A stretch of 64,000 nucleotides of DNA from Streptomyces camelliae. GTDB lineage: Bacteria > Actinomycetota > Actinomycetes > Streptomycetales > Streptomycetaceae. The position numbers and the translations under genes were made by a program. Positions 1 through 8,647 of the stretch are shown one piece after another; position 1 is the first letter of the stretch, and every line of letters starts with the position of its first letter. Below the pieces are notes generated by a model that had not been told where the DNA came from, did not search any database, and worked only from the letters and a program-made list of their open reading frames with translations. Location: contig NZ_CP115300.1 in the NCBI RefSeq assembly GCF_027625935.1, positions 4,650,001-4,714,000 on the forward strand, written 5' to 3'.

Positions 1-882
1 CGCGGACACGTCCGGCCGGCCGGGACCACCGCGGTGCGCCGGGCCGCCGCCCGCGGGCTGCTCGGGCAGCTCCCGTCGGACAGGGTCGCGCTGGTCGTAC
101 TCGGTCCGGGACGGGTCGTACCCGGAACGGCCGGAGGCGTAGTCCCCGCGGGGGCCCTCGTAGTCGCCGCGCTGCTGCTCGTACGACGGCCGGTCCATAC
201 CCTGCGCGCGGTAGTCCTGGGACGGCGAGCCGTAGGAGTCGGGTCCGGGGCCGTAGGCGTCCTGGGACGACGGCGAGGCGTACGGGTCGCGCTCGGGGAA
301 GCCGAGCCGCGGCTGCTGCCAGCTGTACTCGTCCTGCGCGGGCCGCGGCCAGGTACCCGGTTCGCGGCGCTGGTACTCGGAAGGGTAGGCCGGGCGGACG
401 ACGGGGAGCTGATCGGCGCGGGACTGCGGCCCGTCGGCCGGCGGCTGTTCGGCGCCGCGGTGGCGGCCATACCCCTCGTACGGCTGCTCCTCGTACGCCC
501 GCTCCTCGTACGAGCGTTCCTCGTACGACGGGCCGGACGGCAGCTCGGGCTCCTCGTAGCGCGGCCTGGGCGGCTGCTGCACCGGCGCGGGGGCCGGCGG
601 CTCGCCCGCGGAGTCGTCCACGGTGATCGCGATGCGGATGGGCCTGCCGCACTCGCGGCTCAGCGTCTCGCTGACGATCGGCGCGAGACGGCCCTCCAGT
701 ACGTTCTTCGCAAATTCGTTCGGCACGGCGAGCAGAGCAGTGTCCGCGACCAGCGCGAGCGGCTGGCAGCGCCGGATCCAGTGCTCGTCCTTCGCCTCGA
801 CACCCTGTCCGCGGCCCTCGCCGAGGAGCTGCTCCAGTACTCGCGGCCACACTGCGGCAAGATCGGCAGGTACGTCAGCCAC
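1..882 (-). CDS. dnaA: Chromosomal replication initiator DnaA (N-terminal part, cut by window edge)
   Basis: Only the first 294 codons are present; the gene continues past position 1. DnaA is the ATPase that binds DnaA boxes, opens oriC and recruits the DnaB helicase. The start is the GTG complementary to 880-882, giving [18 protein letters not shown], the N-terminus I recognise from streptomycete DnaA. Residues 1 to about 85 form domain I, with [18 protein letters not shown]. What follows is the long Pro/Tyr/Glu/Arg-rich domain II typical of Streptomyces DnaA, here containing four near-identical repeats (see 474-533). The AAA+ and DNA-binding domains are outside the window. It is transcribed away from rpmH, and oriC should lie further left, between dnaA and dnaN. 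Confidence 0.96.
   Translation of the reverse strand, partial: MADVPADLAAVWPRVLEQLLGEGRGQGVEAKDEHWIRRCQPLALVADTALLAVPNEFAKNVLEGRLAPIVSETLSRECGRPIRIAITVDDSAGEPPAPAPVQQPPRPRYEEPELPSGPSYEERSYEERAYEEQPYEGYGRHRGAEQPPADGPQSRADQLPVVRPAYPSEYQRREPGTWPRPAQDEYSWQQPRLGFPERDPYASPSSQDAYGPGPDSYGSPSQDYRAQGMDRPSYEQQRGDYEGPRGDYASGRSGYDPSRTEYDQRDPVRRELPEQPAGGGPAHRGGPGRPDVSA
474..533 (-). repeat. 15-bp tandem repeat in dnaA domain II
   Basis: Four copies of a 15-bp unit begin with cctcgta at 474, 489, 504 and 519. On the dnaA strand they encode a Tyr-Glu-Glu rich run ([20 protein letters not shown]). The repeat is in frame and in the disordered linker, so copy number could vary without damaging the fold. Confidence 0.85.
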
Positions 883-972
883 AGGGCACGCTCTCTCACA
901 GGTCCCACGAACGTGTGACGCGGGACGGGTCGGGGGGTACTTCGGGTGTTCGGAACGAATGGGAGTTCAGCC

Positions 973-1002
973 ACGGTAGTCAGCGCGGCGGGTACGGTTC
1001 AA
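973..1002 (-). promoter_or_regulatory. Candidate dnaA promoter
   Basis: On the minus strand, TTGAAC (997-1002) and TACCGT (973-978) are separated by 18 bp, a vegetative-type pair about 90 bp upstream of the dnaA GTG. The elements match a housekeeping sigma factor promoter but no start site was mapped. Confidence 0.55.
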
Positions 1003-1006
1003 GTTG

Positions 1007-1027
1007 TTGTCCCCAGCCTGTGGATAG
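1007..1027. promoter_or_regulatory. Pair of DnaA boxes in the dnaA-rpmH intergenic region
   Basis: TTGTCCCCA at 1007-1015 (one base off the Streptomyces box TTGTCCACA) faces TGTGGATAG at 1019-1027 (complement CTATCCACA). The inverted pair lies just upstream of the candidate dnaA -35 element, the position expected for DnaA autoregulation, which is known in Streptomyces. Confidence 0.7.
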
Positions 1028-1048
1028 TGTCTCTCCGTGACCCTCGGT

Positions 1049-1078
1049 TTGACCGGATGGCGCAGCCCCGCGTACCGT
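1049..1078 (+). promoter_or_regulatory. Candidate rpmH promoter
   Basis: TTGACC (1049-1054) and TACCGT (1073-1078) with an 18-bp spacer form a vegetative-type promoter about 170 bp upstream of rpmH. It mirrors the candidate dnaA promoter, which has the same spacer and the same -10 sequence on the other strand. Confidence 0.55.
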
Positions 1079-1245
1079 AACCAGGTCGAGTTGTCGATGG
1101 CTGCTGCCGCCTGCCTCCGATGGGCACAGATCACTCCAGGTGATCGGGAAGCGGTGCACTCGGGCGTGACGCGAGCTACTCGTGGGCGCACGGTGACAGC
1201 CAGGACGGCACCCGCCACCACCGATTTGATTTCTGGAGCCCCCGA

Positions 1246-1383
1246 GTGAGCAAGCGCACCTTCCAGCCGAACAACCGTCGTCGCGCGAAGACCCACGGCT
1301 TCCGGCTGCGTATGCGCACCCGTGCCGGCCGCGCGATTCTCGCGTCCCGCCGTAGCAAGGGTCGCGCCCGCCTGTCCGCCTGA
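1246..1383 (+). CDS. rpmH: 50S ribosomal protein L34
   Basis: A 45-residue, very basic protein ([19 protein letters not shown], ending KGRARLSA) that matches bacterial L34 along its whole length and is shorter than the ORF listing cutoff. L34 binds 23S rRNA in the large subunit. The start is the GTG at 1246, preceded by GGAG at 1235-1238. It is the first gene of the conserved rpmH-rnpA-yidD-yidC-jag-rsmG block and is divergent from dnaA. rnpA follows after 21 bp, so the two are probably one transcript. Confidence 0.97.
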   Translation: MSKRTFQPNNRRRAKTHGFRLRMRTRAGRAILASRRSKGRARLSA

Positions 1384-1404
1384 TCCCGGTCAGGTCATGA
1401 CGTC

Positions 1405-1776
1405 GTGCTGCCCACCGAGAACCGGCTGAGGCGGCGCGAGGACTTCGCGACCGCGGTACGGCGAGGACGCCGGGCAGGCCGCCCGACTCTCGTCGTCCAC
1501 CTTCGTAGCGGTGCCACGGACCCGCACGCGCCTGGGGAGAGCGCTCCCCCGACGCGTGCGGGTTTCGTCGTGAGCAAGGCTGTGGGTGGTGCGGTCGTGC
1601 GCAACACAGTGAAGCGCAGACTGCGTCATCTGATGCGTGACCGAGTCGCCCTTTTTCCCCCCGGTAGCCTGGTAGTCGTACGAGCGCTGCCCGGATCGGG
1701 CGACGCAGACCATGCACAGCTGGCCCGAGACCTGGATGCCGCCCTGGAGCGGCTGCTGGGAGGGGGCGCGCGATGA
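1405..1776 (+). CDS. rnpA: Ribonuclease P protein component
   Basis: 123 residues. RnpA is the protein cofactor of RNase P, which removes the 5' leader from pre-tRNAs. The family signature is visible: N-terminal [20 protein letters not shown], then the basic RNA-binding helix [14 protein letters not shown] at about residues 66-79, and [21 protein letters not shown] near the end. The start is the GTG at 1405. Its stop overlaps the yidD start (ATGA at 1773-1776), which implies translational coupling. Confidence 0.96.
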   Translation: MLPTENRLRRREDFATAVRRGRRAGRPTLVVHLRSGATDPHAPGESAPPTRAGFVVSKAVGGAVVRNTVKRRLRHLMRDRVALFPPGSLVVVRALPGSGDADHAQLARDLDAALERLLGGGAR

Positions 1777-2147
1777 AGTACCCGCTGCTGGCTCTGATCA
1801 AGCTGTACCAGTGGACGATCAGTCCATTGCTGGGGCCGGTGTGCAAGTACTACCCGTCGTGCTCCCACTACGGCTACACGGCCATCGACCGGCACGGTGC
1901 GATCAAGGGAACGGCACTCACCGCCTGGCGCATCCTCCGGTGCAATCCGTGGTCGCTGGGCGGTGTGGACCATGTTCCGCCGCGCAAGCGTCCACGGTGG
2001 CACGAAATGCTGCGCAGCGCTTGGAGCGCACGCAAGGGCGGGCCCTCCGCCGCCGAACCGGCCACCGAAGCGAGGCCCGGAAGTTCTTCTTCCGAGCTTC
2101 CTCCGAGCCCGGCCGCAGAGACCTCGTCCCATGCCCAAGGAGCATGA
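1773..2147 (+). CDS. yidD: Membrane protein insertion efficiency factor YidD
   Basis: 124 residues. YidD is a small membrane-associated protein that aids YidC-dependent insertion. The conserved core is clear: [20 protein letters not shown], then the Cys-containing [11 protein letters not shown] and [17 protein letters not shown]. The tail after about residue 70 is longer and more polar than in compact YidD proteins ([13 protein letters not shown] basic stretch, then Pro/Ser/Glu-rich), common in actinobacteria. The start overlaps the rnpA stop and yidC begins 3 bp downstream, so the three genes are tightly coupled. Confidence 0.93.
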   Translation: MKYPLLALIKLYQWTISPLLGPVCKYYPSCSHYGYTAIDRHGAIKGTALTAWRILRCNPWSLGGVDHVPPRKRPRWHEMLRSAWSARKGGPSAAEPATEARPGSSSSELPPSPAAETSSHAQGA

Positions 2148-2150
2148 TTA

Positions 2151-3428
2151 GTGGACACGATTGCCAGCCTCTTCAGCTTCATCACAACACCCGTTTCATG
2201 GGTCATCGTCCAGTTCCACAAGATGTACGGCGCGATCTTCGGCGCCGACACCGGGTGGGCCTGGGGCCTGTCCATCGTGTCCCTGGTGATCCTGATCCGC
2301 ATCTGCCTGATCCCGCTCTTCGTGAAGCAGATCAAGTCGACGCGCGCGATGCAGACGCTCCAGCCGGAGATGAAGAAGATCCAGGAGCGCTACAAGAACG
2401 ACAAGCAGCGTCAGTCCGAAGAGATGATGAAGCTGTACAAGGAGACGGGCACCAACCCGCTCTCCTCGTGCCTTCCCATCCTGGCGCAGTCCCCGTTCTT
2501 CTTCGCCCTGTACCACGTGCTCAACGGCATCGCGACGGGCAAGACGATCGGCGTCATCAACGAGCCGCTGCTCGCCAGCGCCCGTAAGGCGCACATCTTC
2601 GGTGCCCCGCTCGCCGCGAAGTTCATGGACAGCTCGGACAAGGTCTCGGCGCTGGGCGCCACGCTGACGGACGTCCGGGTCGTGACGGCGATCATGATCG
2701 TCCTGATGTCGTTCTCGCAGTTCTACACGCAGCGCCAGCTGATGACGAAGAACGTCGACACCACGGTGAAGACGCCGTTCATGCAGCAGCAGAAGATGCT
2801 GATGTACGTCTTCCCGGTGATGTTCGCCGTCTTCGGTATCAACTTCCCGGTCGGTGTCCTCGTCTACTGGCTGACGACGAACGTGTGGACCATGGGCCAG
2901 CAGATGTACGTCATCCGCAACAACCCGACCCCGGGTTCCAAGGCTCAGGCCGCCTACCTGGAGCGCCTGACCAAGCACGTCACGCACGCCGGCAAGGTCA
3001 GCCGCCGCAGCGAGAAGACCATCGTCAAGGCGATCGTCGCCAAGGGCCGCGACCGCAACGAGTTCGAGCGCAAGTTCATCAACTCGCTGAACAAGGCCGG
3101 TCTGGCCGCCCAGGCCGACGGAAACGTGGTCAAGAGCACAACCCAGGCCGCGGCGCAGACCGAGGACGGCGCCGCCGTCACCGCGACCGGCACCGCGACT
3201 GCTGCCAAGCGCCAGCAGCCCAAGCGCCAGTCCAAGGCCCAGCGTCAGTCCGGCGGGGCCAAGCCGGCCGGTGAGTCCCCCGCGCCGGAGTCGTCCGACG
3301 AGCCGCAGGACGCCAAGCCCTCCGCTGCCCAGCAGCCCTCGAAGCCCGGCTCCGGCACCCGTAGCAGGGCCCAGTCCGGCCAGCGCAAGGGTGGCCCGCA
3401 GCGGCCCAAGTCCCCGTCCAAGAAGTAA
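2151..3428 (+). CDS. yidC: Membrane protein insertase YidC
   Basis: 425 residues starting with GTG at 2151 ([19 protein letters not shown]). YidC inserts and folds membrane proteins, alone or with SecYEG. The insertase core spans residues 1 to about 270, with hydrophobic segments near 20-60, 95-125, 180-200 and 225-250. The cytoplasmic motif [20 protein letters not shown] is the coiled hairpin between the first two segments. The large N-terminal periplasmic domain of proteobacterial YidC is absent, as usual in Gram-positives. Residues after about 330 form a Lys/Arg/Gln/Pro-rich tail likely to contact ribosomes. The block continues with jag 15 bp downstream. Confidence 0.96.
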   Translation: MDTIASLFSFITTPVSWVIVQFHKMYGAIFGADTGWAWGLSIVSLVILIRICLIPLFVKQIKSTRAMQTLQPEMKKIQERYKNDKQRQSEEMMKLYKETGTNPLSSCLPILAQSPFFFALYHVLNGIATGKTIGVINEPLLASARKAHIFGAPLAAKFMDSSDKVSALGATLTDVRVVTAIMIVLMSFSQFYTQRQLMTKNVDTTVKTPFMQQQKMLMYVFPVMFAVFGINFPVGVLVYWLTTNVWTMGQQMYVIRNNPTPGSKAQAAYLERLTKHVTHAGKVSRRSEKTIVKAIVAKGRDRNEFERKFINSLNKAGLAAQADGNVVKSTTQAAAQTEDGAAVTATGTATAAKRQQPKRQSKAQRQSGGAKPAGESPAPESSDEPQDAKPSAAQQPSKPGSGTRSRAQSGQRKGGPQRPKSPSKK

Positions 3429-3443
3429 GAAGGAGCCCATCCC

Positions 3444-3956
3444 GTGACGGAAGGCACCACCTCCGCCGCTGCCGAGGGTGCAGACACCCTCACCCGCCTG
3501 GAGCAGGAGGGTGAGATCGCGGCGGACTACCTGGAGGGTCTGCTCGACATCGCCGACCTCGACGGCGACATCGACATGGACGTCGAGGCCGACCGCGCCT
3601 CCGTGTCGATCATCAGCGACACCGGCAGCCGCGACCTGCAGAAGCTGGTCGGCCGGGACGGCGAGGTGCTGGAGGCACTGCAGGAGCTGACGCGCCTGGC
3701 CGTGCACCGGGAGACCGGCGACCGCAGCCGGCTCATGCTGGACATCGCGGGATACCGGGCCAAGAAGCGGTCCGAGCTGTCCGAGCTGGGCGCCAAGGCC
3801 GCCGCCGAGGTGAAGAGCACCGGCGAGGCCGTCAAGCTCAAGCCGATGACCCCGTTCGAGCGCAAGGTCGTGCATGACGCGGTCAAGGCCGCGGGACTGC
3901 GCAGCGAGTCCGAGGGCGAGGAGCCGCAGCGGTTCGTCGTCGTGCTGCCCGCCTGA
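3444..3956 (+). CDS. jag: KH/R3H RNA-binding protein (Jag/KhpB family)
   Basis: 170 residues. The family binds RNA and, in other Gram-positives, influences cell elongation. The N-terminal 30 residues are acidic and flexible. A KH-type domain follows (about 35-105, with GRDGEVLEALQELTRLAVH as the GxxG-region helix) and then an R3H domain (about 105-170, with PMTPFERKVVHDAVKAAGL and a hydrophobic end RFVVVLP). The Jag_N domain found in firmicute homologues is missing, as in other actinobacteria. The start is the GTG at 3444 after AAGGAG at 3430-3435. A hairpin terminator follows at 3975. Confidence 0.92.
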   Translation: MTEGTTSAAAEGADTLTRLEQEGEIAADYLEGLLDIADLDGDIDMDVEADRASVSIISDTGSRDLQKLVGRDGEVLEALQELTRLAVHRETGDRSRLMLDIAGYRAKKRSELSELGAKAAAEVKSTGEAVKLKPMTPFERKVVHDAVKAAGLRSESEGEEPQRFVVVLPA

Positions 3957-3974
3957 TCGGTCCCCACGTTTCAC

Positions 3975-4002
3975 CGGCCCCGTCTGCCCGCAGGCGGGGC
4001 CG
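3975..4002 (+). terminator. Hairpin terminator between jag and rsmG
   Basis: CGGCCCCGTCTG (3975-3986) pairs with CAGGCGGGGCCG (3991-4002), a 12-bp stem with one G-U pair and a 4-base loop, followed by a T-rich stretch. It may attenuate rather than end the operon, since rsmG starts 70 bp on. Confidence 0.75.
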
Positions 4003-4072
4003 AACTTTGTCAGCCTGGTAGTTGTGGTGGCCGGTGCGTGAAGTGCCGGCGCTGTACGGAAGGACGGTCCCC

Positions 4073-4789
4073 GTGACGGAGGCAGCGGAGCTTCCCCCCG
4101 CGCCCGAAGAGGCGCGGGAAGTATTTGGTGATCGCTTCGCCGATGCGGTCCGCTACGCGGAGCTGCTCGCCGAGGCGGGCGTGCAGCGCGGTCTGATCGG
4201 CCCGCGTGAAGTGCCCCGCCTGTGGGAGCGGCACATCCTCAACTGCGCGGTGCTCTCGGAGGCTGTTCCCGAGGGCGTGACGGTCTGTGACGTCGGCTCG
4301 GGTGCCGGACTGCCGGGCATTCCGCTGGCCCTGGTCCGCGAGGACTTGAACATCACCCTGCTGGAGCCCCTGCTGCGGCGTACCAACTTCCTCACCGAAG
4401 TCGTCGAGCTCCTCGGCCTGGACCATGTCACGGTCGTGCGAGGCCGCGCCGAGGAGGTCCTGGGCACGCTGCCGCCGGTCCATGTGGTGACCGCCAGGGC
4501 CGTGGCCCCGCTGGACCGTCTGGCCGCCTGGGGCATTCCGCTGCTGCGGCCCTACGGCGAGATGCTCGCCCTCAAGGGAGACACCGCGGAGGAGGAACTG
4601 AAGGCCGCGGCCACGGCTCTCAGTAAGCTCGGCGCGGTGGAGACGTCCATCCTGCAGGTGGGCGAGGGCATCGTGGAGCCGCTGTCGACCGTGGTCCGGG
4701 TCGAGGTGGGCGAGAGCCCGGGTGGTGTGCGGTTCGCGGCGAAGCGGGCGAAGGCGGCGCGGACGGGCCGGGCGCGCCGACGTCGCTGA
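4073..4789 (+). CDS. rsmG: 16S rRNA (guanine527-N7)-methyltransferase RsmG (GidB)
   Basis: 238 residues from the GTG at 4073; an in-frame start 17 codons upstream is open, but the ribosome site GGAAGGA at 4058-4064 and the family N-terminus ([20 protein letters not shown]) favour 4073. RsmG methylates G527 of 16S rRNA; its loss gives low-level streptomycin resistance and, in Streptomyces, changes antibiotic production. The SAM-binding motif [17 protein letters not shown] sits near residue 75, and [12 protein letters not shown] and [10 protein letters not shown] are also family-conserved. parA follows after about 300 bp that contain parS and DnaA boxes. Confidence 0.96.
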   Translation: MTEAAELPPAPEEAREVFGDRFADAVRYAELLAEAGVQRGLIGPREVPRLWERHILNCAVLSEAVPEGVTVCDVGSGAGLPGIPLALVREDLNITLLEPLLRRTNFLTEVVELLGLDHVTVVRGRAEEVLGTLPPVHVVTARAVAPLDRLAAWGIPLLRPYGEMLALKGDTAEEELKAAATALSKLGAVETSILQVGEGIVEPLSTVVRVEVGESPGGVRFAAKRAKAARTGRARRRR

Positions 4790-4882
4790 TCCGTCCTGAC
4801 GAGAAGACGTACTCCACACAAGCTGCCAAACGTACGCAGGACGGAGTGTCGCAGAGGTCCGGTCGCAGTGGCTGTGCATCGT

Positions 4883-4896
4883 GTTTCACGTGAAAC
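4883..4896. other. parS site (exact) upstream of parA
   Basis: Exact 14-bp palindrome GTTTCACGTGAAAC, the ParB-binding sequence of Streptomyces. It is 195 bp upstream of the chosen parA start. Confidence 0.93.
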
Positions 4897-5027
4897 GTCG
4901 CTCACTGCTGCACGGCATTATCAGTCGTGGCCGCGCTGCGGCCGAACCTCGCGACCGCAAGCCCCTGGGTTCCCTGGGAGGGGATCCCGCCTCCCGGGGC
5001 ACTCCGTCCCTCTCCCGGGGCACGGAG

Positions 5028-5054
5028 TTGTCCACAGAGGTGGATTTCTCCACA
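5028..5054. promoter_or_regulatory. Two DnaA boxes in the parA leader
   Basis: TTGTCCACA at 5028-5036 is an exact Streptomyces DnaA box. TTCTCCACA at 5046-5054 fits the relaxed consensus. They lie 37-63 bp upstream of the parA ATG, in the same orientation and 18 bp apart. Confidence 0.6.
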
Positions 5055-5090
5055 GAAGACCAGACCTCACTGGTTCACGACCCCGAAGAC

Positions 5091-6164
5091 ATGGGAGGCT
5101 CTGTTCATTGCGAGCCTGAAGTCGAGGAGAGTGAATCCTTGCGGTCCGACGCCAACATCGCGGGACCGATGACCGATCCGGTCCCCGGTCCCCGTACCGA
5201 GTCGATGGGGGCGGATGTTTCACGTGAAACACCGCCTCCGATGGACGACACTCCGATCGGTCGTGCGGCCCAACTGGCGGTAGAGGCTCTGGGCCGCGCC
5301 GGCGAAGGTCTGCCGCGACCGGAGCAGACGCGAGTCATCGTGGTCGCCAACCAGAAGGGCGGCGTGGGCAAGACGACGACGACCGTCAACCTTGCCGCTT
5401 CGCTGGCACTGCACGGCGGGCGCGTCCTGGTGATCGACCTCGACCCCCAGGGCAACGCGTCCACCGCCCTCGGGATCGACCACCACGCCGAAGTCCCTTC
5501 CATCTACGACGTGTTGGTGGAGAGCAAGCCGCTCGCCGAGGTCGTCCAGCCCGTCCAGGACGTCGAAGGTCTCTTCTGCGCTCCCGCCACCATCGATCTC
5601 GCCGGTGCGGAGATCGAGTTGGTGTCGCTCGTGGCCCGGGAGAGCCGGCTCCAGCGGGCGATCCAAGCGTATGAGCAGCCGCTGGACTACATCCTCATCG
5701 ACTGCCCTCCCTCCCTCGGCCTGTTGACCGTCAATGCACTGGTGGCGGGCCAGGAGGTCCTCATCCCGATCCAGTGCGAGTACTACGCGCTGGAGGGCCT
5801 GGGCCAGCTCCTGCGCAATGTCGACCTGGTGCGGGGGCACCTCAACCCCACGCTGCATGTGTCGACCATCCTGCTCACCATGTACGACGGCCGGACGCGT
5901 CTCGCCTCCCAGGTCGCGGAAGAGGTGCGCACCCACTTCGGCGACGAGGTGCTGCGGACGAGCATTCCCCGCTCGGTCCGCATCTCCGAGGCGCCGAGTT
6001 ACGGGCAGACGGTGCTGACCTACGATCCTGGATCGAGCGGTGCCCTCTCCTATCTTGAGGCGGCCCGAGAAATCGCGCTGAAGGGTATCGGCATCAGCTA
6101 CGACGCGAGCCAGGCCCATATCGGCGCCCAGAACGACCCGAGCATGGTGGAGGGGATCCAGTGA
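5091..6164 (+). CDS. parA: Chromosome-partitioning ATPase ParA
   Basis: 357 residues from ATG 5091 ([17 protein letters not shown]). The frame is open 70 codons further upstream, but that stretch contains parS and DnaA boxes and looks non-coding. ParA is the dynamic ATPase that, with ParB on parS, organises segregation of the many chromosomes in sporulating aerial hyphae. The deviant Walker [13 protein letters not shown] is at about residues 88-99; [13 protein letters not shown] and [19 protein letters not shown] follow. Residues 1-80 are polar and flexible and contain an in-frame parS read as VSRET. It overlaps parB by 4 bp. Confidence 0.95.
   Translation: MGGSVHCEPEVEESESLRSDANIAGPMTDPVPGPRTESMGADVSRETPPPMDDTPIGRAAQLAVEALGRAGEGLPRPEQTRVIVVANQKGGVGKTTTTVNLAASLALHGGRVLVIDLDPQGNASTALGIDHHAEVPSIYDVLVESKPLAEVVQPVQDVEGLFCAPATIDLAGAEIELVSLVARESRLQRAIQAYEQPLDYILIDCPPSLGLLTVNALVAGQEVLIPIQCEYYALEGLGQLLRNVDLVRGHLNPTLHVSTILLTMYDGRTRLASQVAEEVRTHFGDEVLRTSIPRSVRISEAPSYGQTVLTYDPGSSGALSYLEAAREIALKGIGISYDASQAHIGAQNDPSMVEGIQ
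5217..5230. other. parS site (exact) inside parA
   Basis: Exact GTTTCACGTGAAAC within the disordered N-terminal part of the parA reading frame, encoding VSRET. Confidence 0.93.
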
Positions 6165-7264
6165 GCGAGCGACGGAGGGGGCTGGGACGTGGTCTCGGCG
6201 CACTGATCCCCGCTGCCCCGACCGAGAAGAACCCGGCGCCTGCCGCGCTGGGGGGCGGAGCCTCCGCCTCCCCGGCGGCCGTCCCGGTACTGACGACCGA
6301 CCGTGGAGTGGCCGCGGCGAAGGTGGCCACGCTGCCGCCTGTCACGCAGGAAACCGTTGAGGAGCCCCCGGCCGCCCCGGCCGTGGAGACGCCGGCTCCT
6401 CCGATGGGCGCGCACTTCGCTGAGATCCCCCTCGACGCCATCTCGCCCAACCCCCGTCAGCCGCGTGATGTCTTCGACGAGGACGCGCTGCAGGAACTGG
6501 TCATCTCCATCAAGGAGGTCGGTCTCCTTCAGCCCGTCGTCGTACGGCAGCTGGGGCCCACCCGCTATGAGCTGATCATGGGCGAGCGTCGTTGGCGGGC
6601 CTGCCGTGAGGCCGGCCTGGAGGCCATCCCGGCAATCGTCCGGGCCACGGAGGACGAGAAACTCCTCCTGGACGCGCTGCTGGAGAACCTGCACCGCGCG
6701 CAGCTGAACCCACTGGAAGAGGCGGCCGCCTACGACCAGCTGCTGAAGGACTTCAACTGCACGCACGACCAGCTGGCCGACCGGATCGGGCGTTCCCGTC
6801 CTCAGGTCTCCAACACGCTGCGGCTGCTGAAGCTCTCGCCTACGGTCCAGAAGCGGGTCGCCGCCGGGGTCCTCTCTGCCGGTCACGCCCGGGCGCTGCT
6901 GTCGGTGACGGATCCTGAGGAGCAGGACCGGCTGGCGCACCGCATCGTGGCCGAGGGGCTGTCGGTGCGTGCCGTCGAGGAGATCGTGACCCTCATGGGG
7001 TCGCGGCCCCAGACGCCCCAGCGCTCCAAAGGCCCGCGTGCCGGCTCCCGGCTCTCCCCGGCGCTGAACGAACTGGCGACCCGTCTGTCGGACCGGTTCG
7101 AGACCCGGGTGAAGGTCGACCTCGGCCAGAAGAAGGGCAAGATCACCGTCGAGTTCGCCTCCGTCGACGACCTGCAGCGCATCCTGAGCACCCTCGCGCC
7201 GGGCGAGGGTCCGGTGCTCCAGCACGAGTTCCAGGACAGCGCGGCGGAGGACCAGGACGACTGA
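6161..7264 (+). CDS. parB: Chromosome-partitioning protein ParB
   Basis: 367 residues from GTG 6161, overlapping the parA stop (GTGA). ParB is a CTP-dependent DNA clamp that loads at parS. The arginine-rich clamp domain is at about residues 88-175 with the signature GERRWRA near 142. The helix-turn-helix that reads parS follows (about 195-225, [20 protein letters not shown]), and the dimerisation domain is at the C-terminus (about 300-360). Residues 1-85 are Ala/Pro-rich and flexible. A strong hairpin ends the transcript at 7295. Confidence 0.96.
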   Translation: MSERRRGLGRGLGALIPAAPTEKNPAPAALGGGASASPAAVPVLTTDRGVAAAKVATLPPVTQETVEEPPAAPAVETPAPPMGAHFAEIPLDAISPNPRQPRDVFDEDALQELVISIKEVGLLQPVVVRQLGPTRYELIMGERRWRACREAGLEAIPAIVRATEDEKLLLDALLENLHRAQLNPLEEAAAYDQLLKDFNCTHDQLADRIGRSRPQVSNTLRLLKLSPTVQKRVAAGVLSAGHARALLSVTDPEEQDRLAHRIVAEGLSVRAVEEIVTLMGSRPQTPQRSKGPRAGSRLSPALNELATRLSDRFETRVKVDLGQKKGKITVEFASVDDLQRILSTLAPGEGPVLQHEFQDSAAEDQDD

Positions 7265-7294
7265 TCCCGTCCGATCCTCTCGGGCGTACAGGAC

Positions 7295-7331
7295 GCGGGC
7301 CGTGTCCGGTGTGTACCGGAACACGGCCCGC
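7295..7331 (+). terminator. Terminator after parAB
   Basis: GCGGGCCGTGT (7295-7305) pairs with ACACGGCCCGC (7321-7331), an 11-bp GC-rich stem extended by CCGGT/ACCGG in the loop, followed by TCTTTGCTTT. Confidence 0.85.
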
Positions 7332-7439
7332 TCTTTGCTTTGAGTCTGTATCGAGTGAATCGCTTCGTGGATACGATGCGAAAAGGTATGGCGCATCCAC
7401 CGGACAGCAGCTGCATCTGCGAGTGGGGAGACGGGAGCC

Positions 7440-7697
7440 ATGCGATCGATGAGCCGCACCGGACTGGTGAGCGCGGGTCTGAGCCTCGGAGTGGTCGGCG
7501 GATTCGTCGGCAGCCTGCTCAGGGAACGAAGCGCTCTGACAGCCGCGCGCGATGCGGCAGGCGAAGGAAGCGAGGAACAGCCTTCATGGGGCGTCGGCTC
7601 GTGCCGCTCACGCTGGACAACCTTCAGGACCTTCCCCCACGCTGCCGCTCGTGTGTCTTCTGGGAGCTCGACCCCGTCAGAGGAGAAGCAGCGGTAA
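7440..7697 (+). CDS. Possible small membrane-anchored protein, overlapping the next gene
   Basis: An 85-codon frame from ATG 7440 with GGGGAGACGGGAGCC just upstream, a reasonable ribosome site. Its first 45 residues (RTGLVSAGLSLGVVGGFVG, then charged) could form one membrane anchor. Its last 37 codons overlap the GNAT gene in another frame and look like noise. It may be a real small gene with a poorly defined end, or only a leader. I do not recognise a family. Confidence 0.25.
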   Translation: MRSMSRTGLVSAGLSLGVVGGFVGSLLRERSALTAARDAAGEGSEEQPSWGVGSCRSRWTTFRTFPHAAARVSSGSSTPSEEKQR

Positions 7698-8203
7698 AGG
7701 CGGGCACCTCCGCGCTGGAGAAGGAGGCCTGGATCTCCGCGGTCCTGCTGGACTGGGGGTCGTGCGGCCGGGTGGTCTACGTCGATGACGTGCCGGTGGG
7801 GTACGTGCTCTACGCCCCTCCCGCCTATGTCCCGCGCTCGACGGCCTTTCCCACCAGCCCGGTCTCGCCGGACGCCGTTCAGCTGATGACGGCCTTCGTC
7901 ATGCCCAGCCATCAGGGGCAGGGACTGGGCCGGGTGCTGGTGCAGACGGTCGCCAAGGATCTGCTGCGCCGCGGGTTCAAGGCGATCGAGGCCTTCGGCG
8001 ACGCCCGCTGGAAGGAGCCCGCCTGCCTGCTGCCGGCGGACCATCTGCTGGCTGTGGGCTTCAAGACGGTACGGCAGCATCCGACGCACCCCCGGCTGCG
8101 GCTGGAGCTGCGCTCGACGCTCTCCTGGAAGGAAGACGTGGAGATGGCACTCGACCGGCTGCTGGGAGCGGTCCAGAAGGAACCGGCACTGAGGCCGCTG
8201 TAG
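7586..8203 (+). CDS. GNAT-family N-acetyltransferase
   Basis: 205 residues from ATG 7586 (MGRRLVPLTLDNLQDLP); the frame is open further upstream but this start fits the family N-terminus, with GAGGAA at 7572-7577. The acetyl-CoA binding motif A is FVMPSHQGQGLGRVLVQTVAKDLL at about residues 107-130. The N-terminal CRSCVFWELDP with two cysteines is a feature of this actinobacterial subfamily. The substrate is unknown. Its place between parAB and trxA is conserved in Streptomyces as far as I know. It is convergent with trxA. Confidence 0.85.
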   Translation: MGRRLVPLTLDNLQDLPPRCRSCVFWELDPVRGEAAVKAGTSALEKEAWISAVLLDWGSCGRVVYVDDVPVGYVLYAPPAYVPRSTAFPTSPVSPDAVQLMTAFVMPSHQGQGLGRVLVQTVAKDLLRRGFKAIEAFGDARWKEPACLLPADHLLAVGFKTVRQHPTHPRLRLELRSTLSWKEDVEMALDRLLGAVQKEPALRPL

Positions 8204-8224
8204 CCGTCAGCGGTAGGACATAAG

Positions 8225-8259
8225 CGAATGGGCCAACCCCTGGAGGTTGGCCCATTCGT
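8225..8259. terminator. Bidirectional terminator between GNAT and trxA
   Basis: CGAATGGGCCAACC (8225-8238) pairs perfectly with GGTTGGCCCATTCG (8246-8259), a 14-bp stem with a 7-base loop between convergent genes. A parS site begins at the very next base. Confidence 0.88.
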
Positions 8260-8273
8260 GTTTCACGTGAAAC
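8260..8273. other. parS site (exact) between GNAT and trxA
   Basis: Exact GTTTCACGTGAAAC, directly abutting the terminator stem and 1 bp from the trxA stop codon. Confidence 0.93.
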
Positions 8274-8274
8274 G

Positions 8275-8601
8275 TCACTCGGCGATGAAGTCCTCAAGGT
8301 CACGGACGATCGCGGCCTTGGGCTTGGCGCCGACGATGGTCTTGGCGACCTCACCACCCTGGTAGACGTTCAGGGTGGGGATGGACATGACGCCGTACTT
8401 CGCGGCCGTGTCCGGGTTCTCGTCGATGTTGAGCTTGACGATCTCGATCTTGTCGCCGTACTCCTGGGCGATGGCCTCCAGGGACGGGGCGATCTGACGG
8501 CACGGACCGCACCAGGCGGCCCAGAAGTCCACCAGGACGGGCTTGTCGCTCTTGAGGACGTCCTCGTCGAAGGAGGCGTCGGTTACTGCCTTGAGGGCCA
8601 C
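8275..8601 (-). CDS. trxA: Thioredoxin
   Basis: 108 residues, the usual thioredoxin length, from the GTG complementary to 8599-8601 (VALKAVTDASFDEDVL). The ORF is open further upstream, but that part overlaps trxB. The active site WAAWCGPCRQIAP lies at about residues 27-39, and the cis-proline motif is in GVMSIPTLNVY. It reduces protein disulfides using electrons from TrxB, encoded 46 bp upstream. Synteny with trxB next to sigM and parAB also occurs in mycobacteria. Confidence 0.96.
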   Translation of the reverse strand: MALKAVTDASFDEDVLKSDKPVLVDFWAAWCGPCRQIAPSLEAIAQEYGDKIEIVKLNIDENPDTAAKYGVMSIPTLNVYQGGEVAKTIVGAKPKAAIVRDLEDFIAE

Positions 8602-8647
8602 AGCGGGCTCCTTACCTTGATCGTAGGGTGGGGCGTGGAAGAGAAGG

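Noticed and set aside
34..918. Long rightward open frame at the left end
   Set aside because: It is antisense to dnaA; the minus-strand translation matches DnaA domain I from the first codon and high GC content explains the opposite frame.
2196..3974. 592-codon leftward frame
   Set aside because: It is antisense to yidC and jag, has Leu/Arg/Asp-rich composition typical of GC-rich shadow frames and no family similarity.
4881..5090. Longer parA start at 4881 inside parS
   Set aside because: The extra 70 codons overlap parS and DnaA boxes and lack a ribosome site; ATG 5091 matches the known ParA N-terminus.
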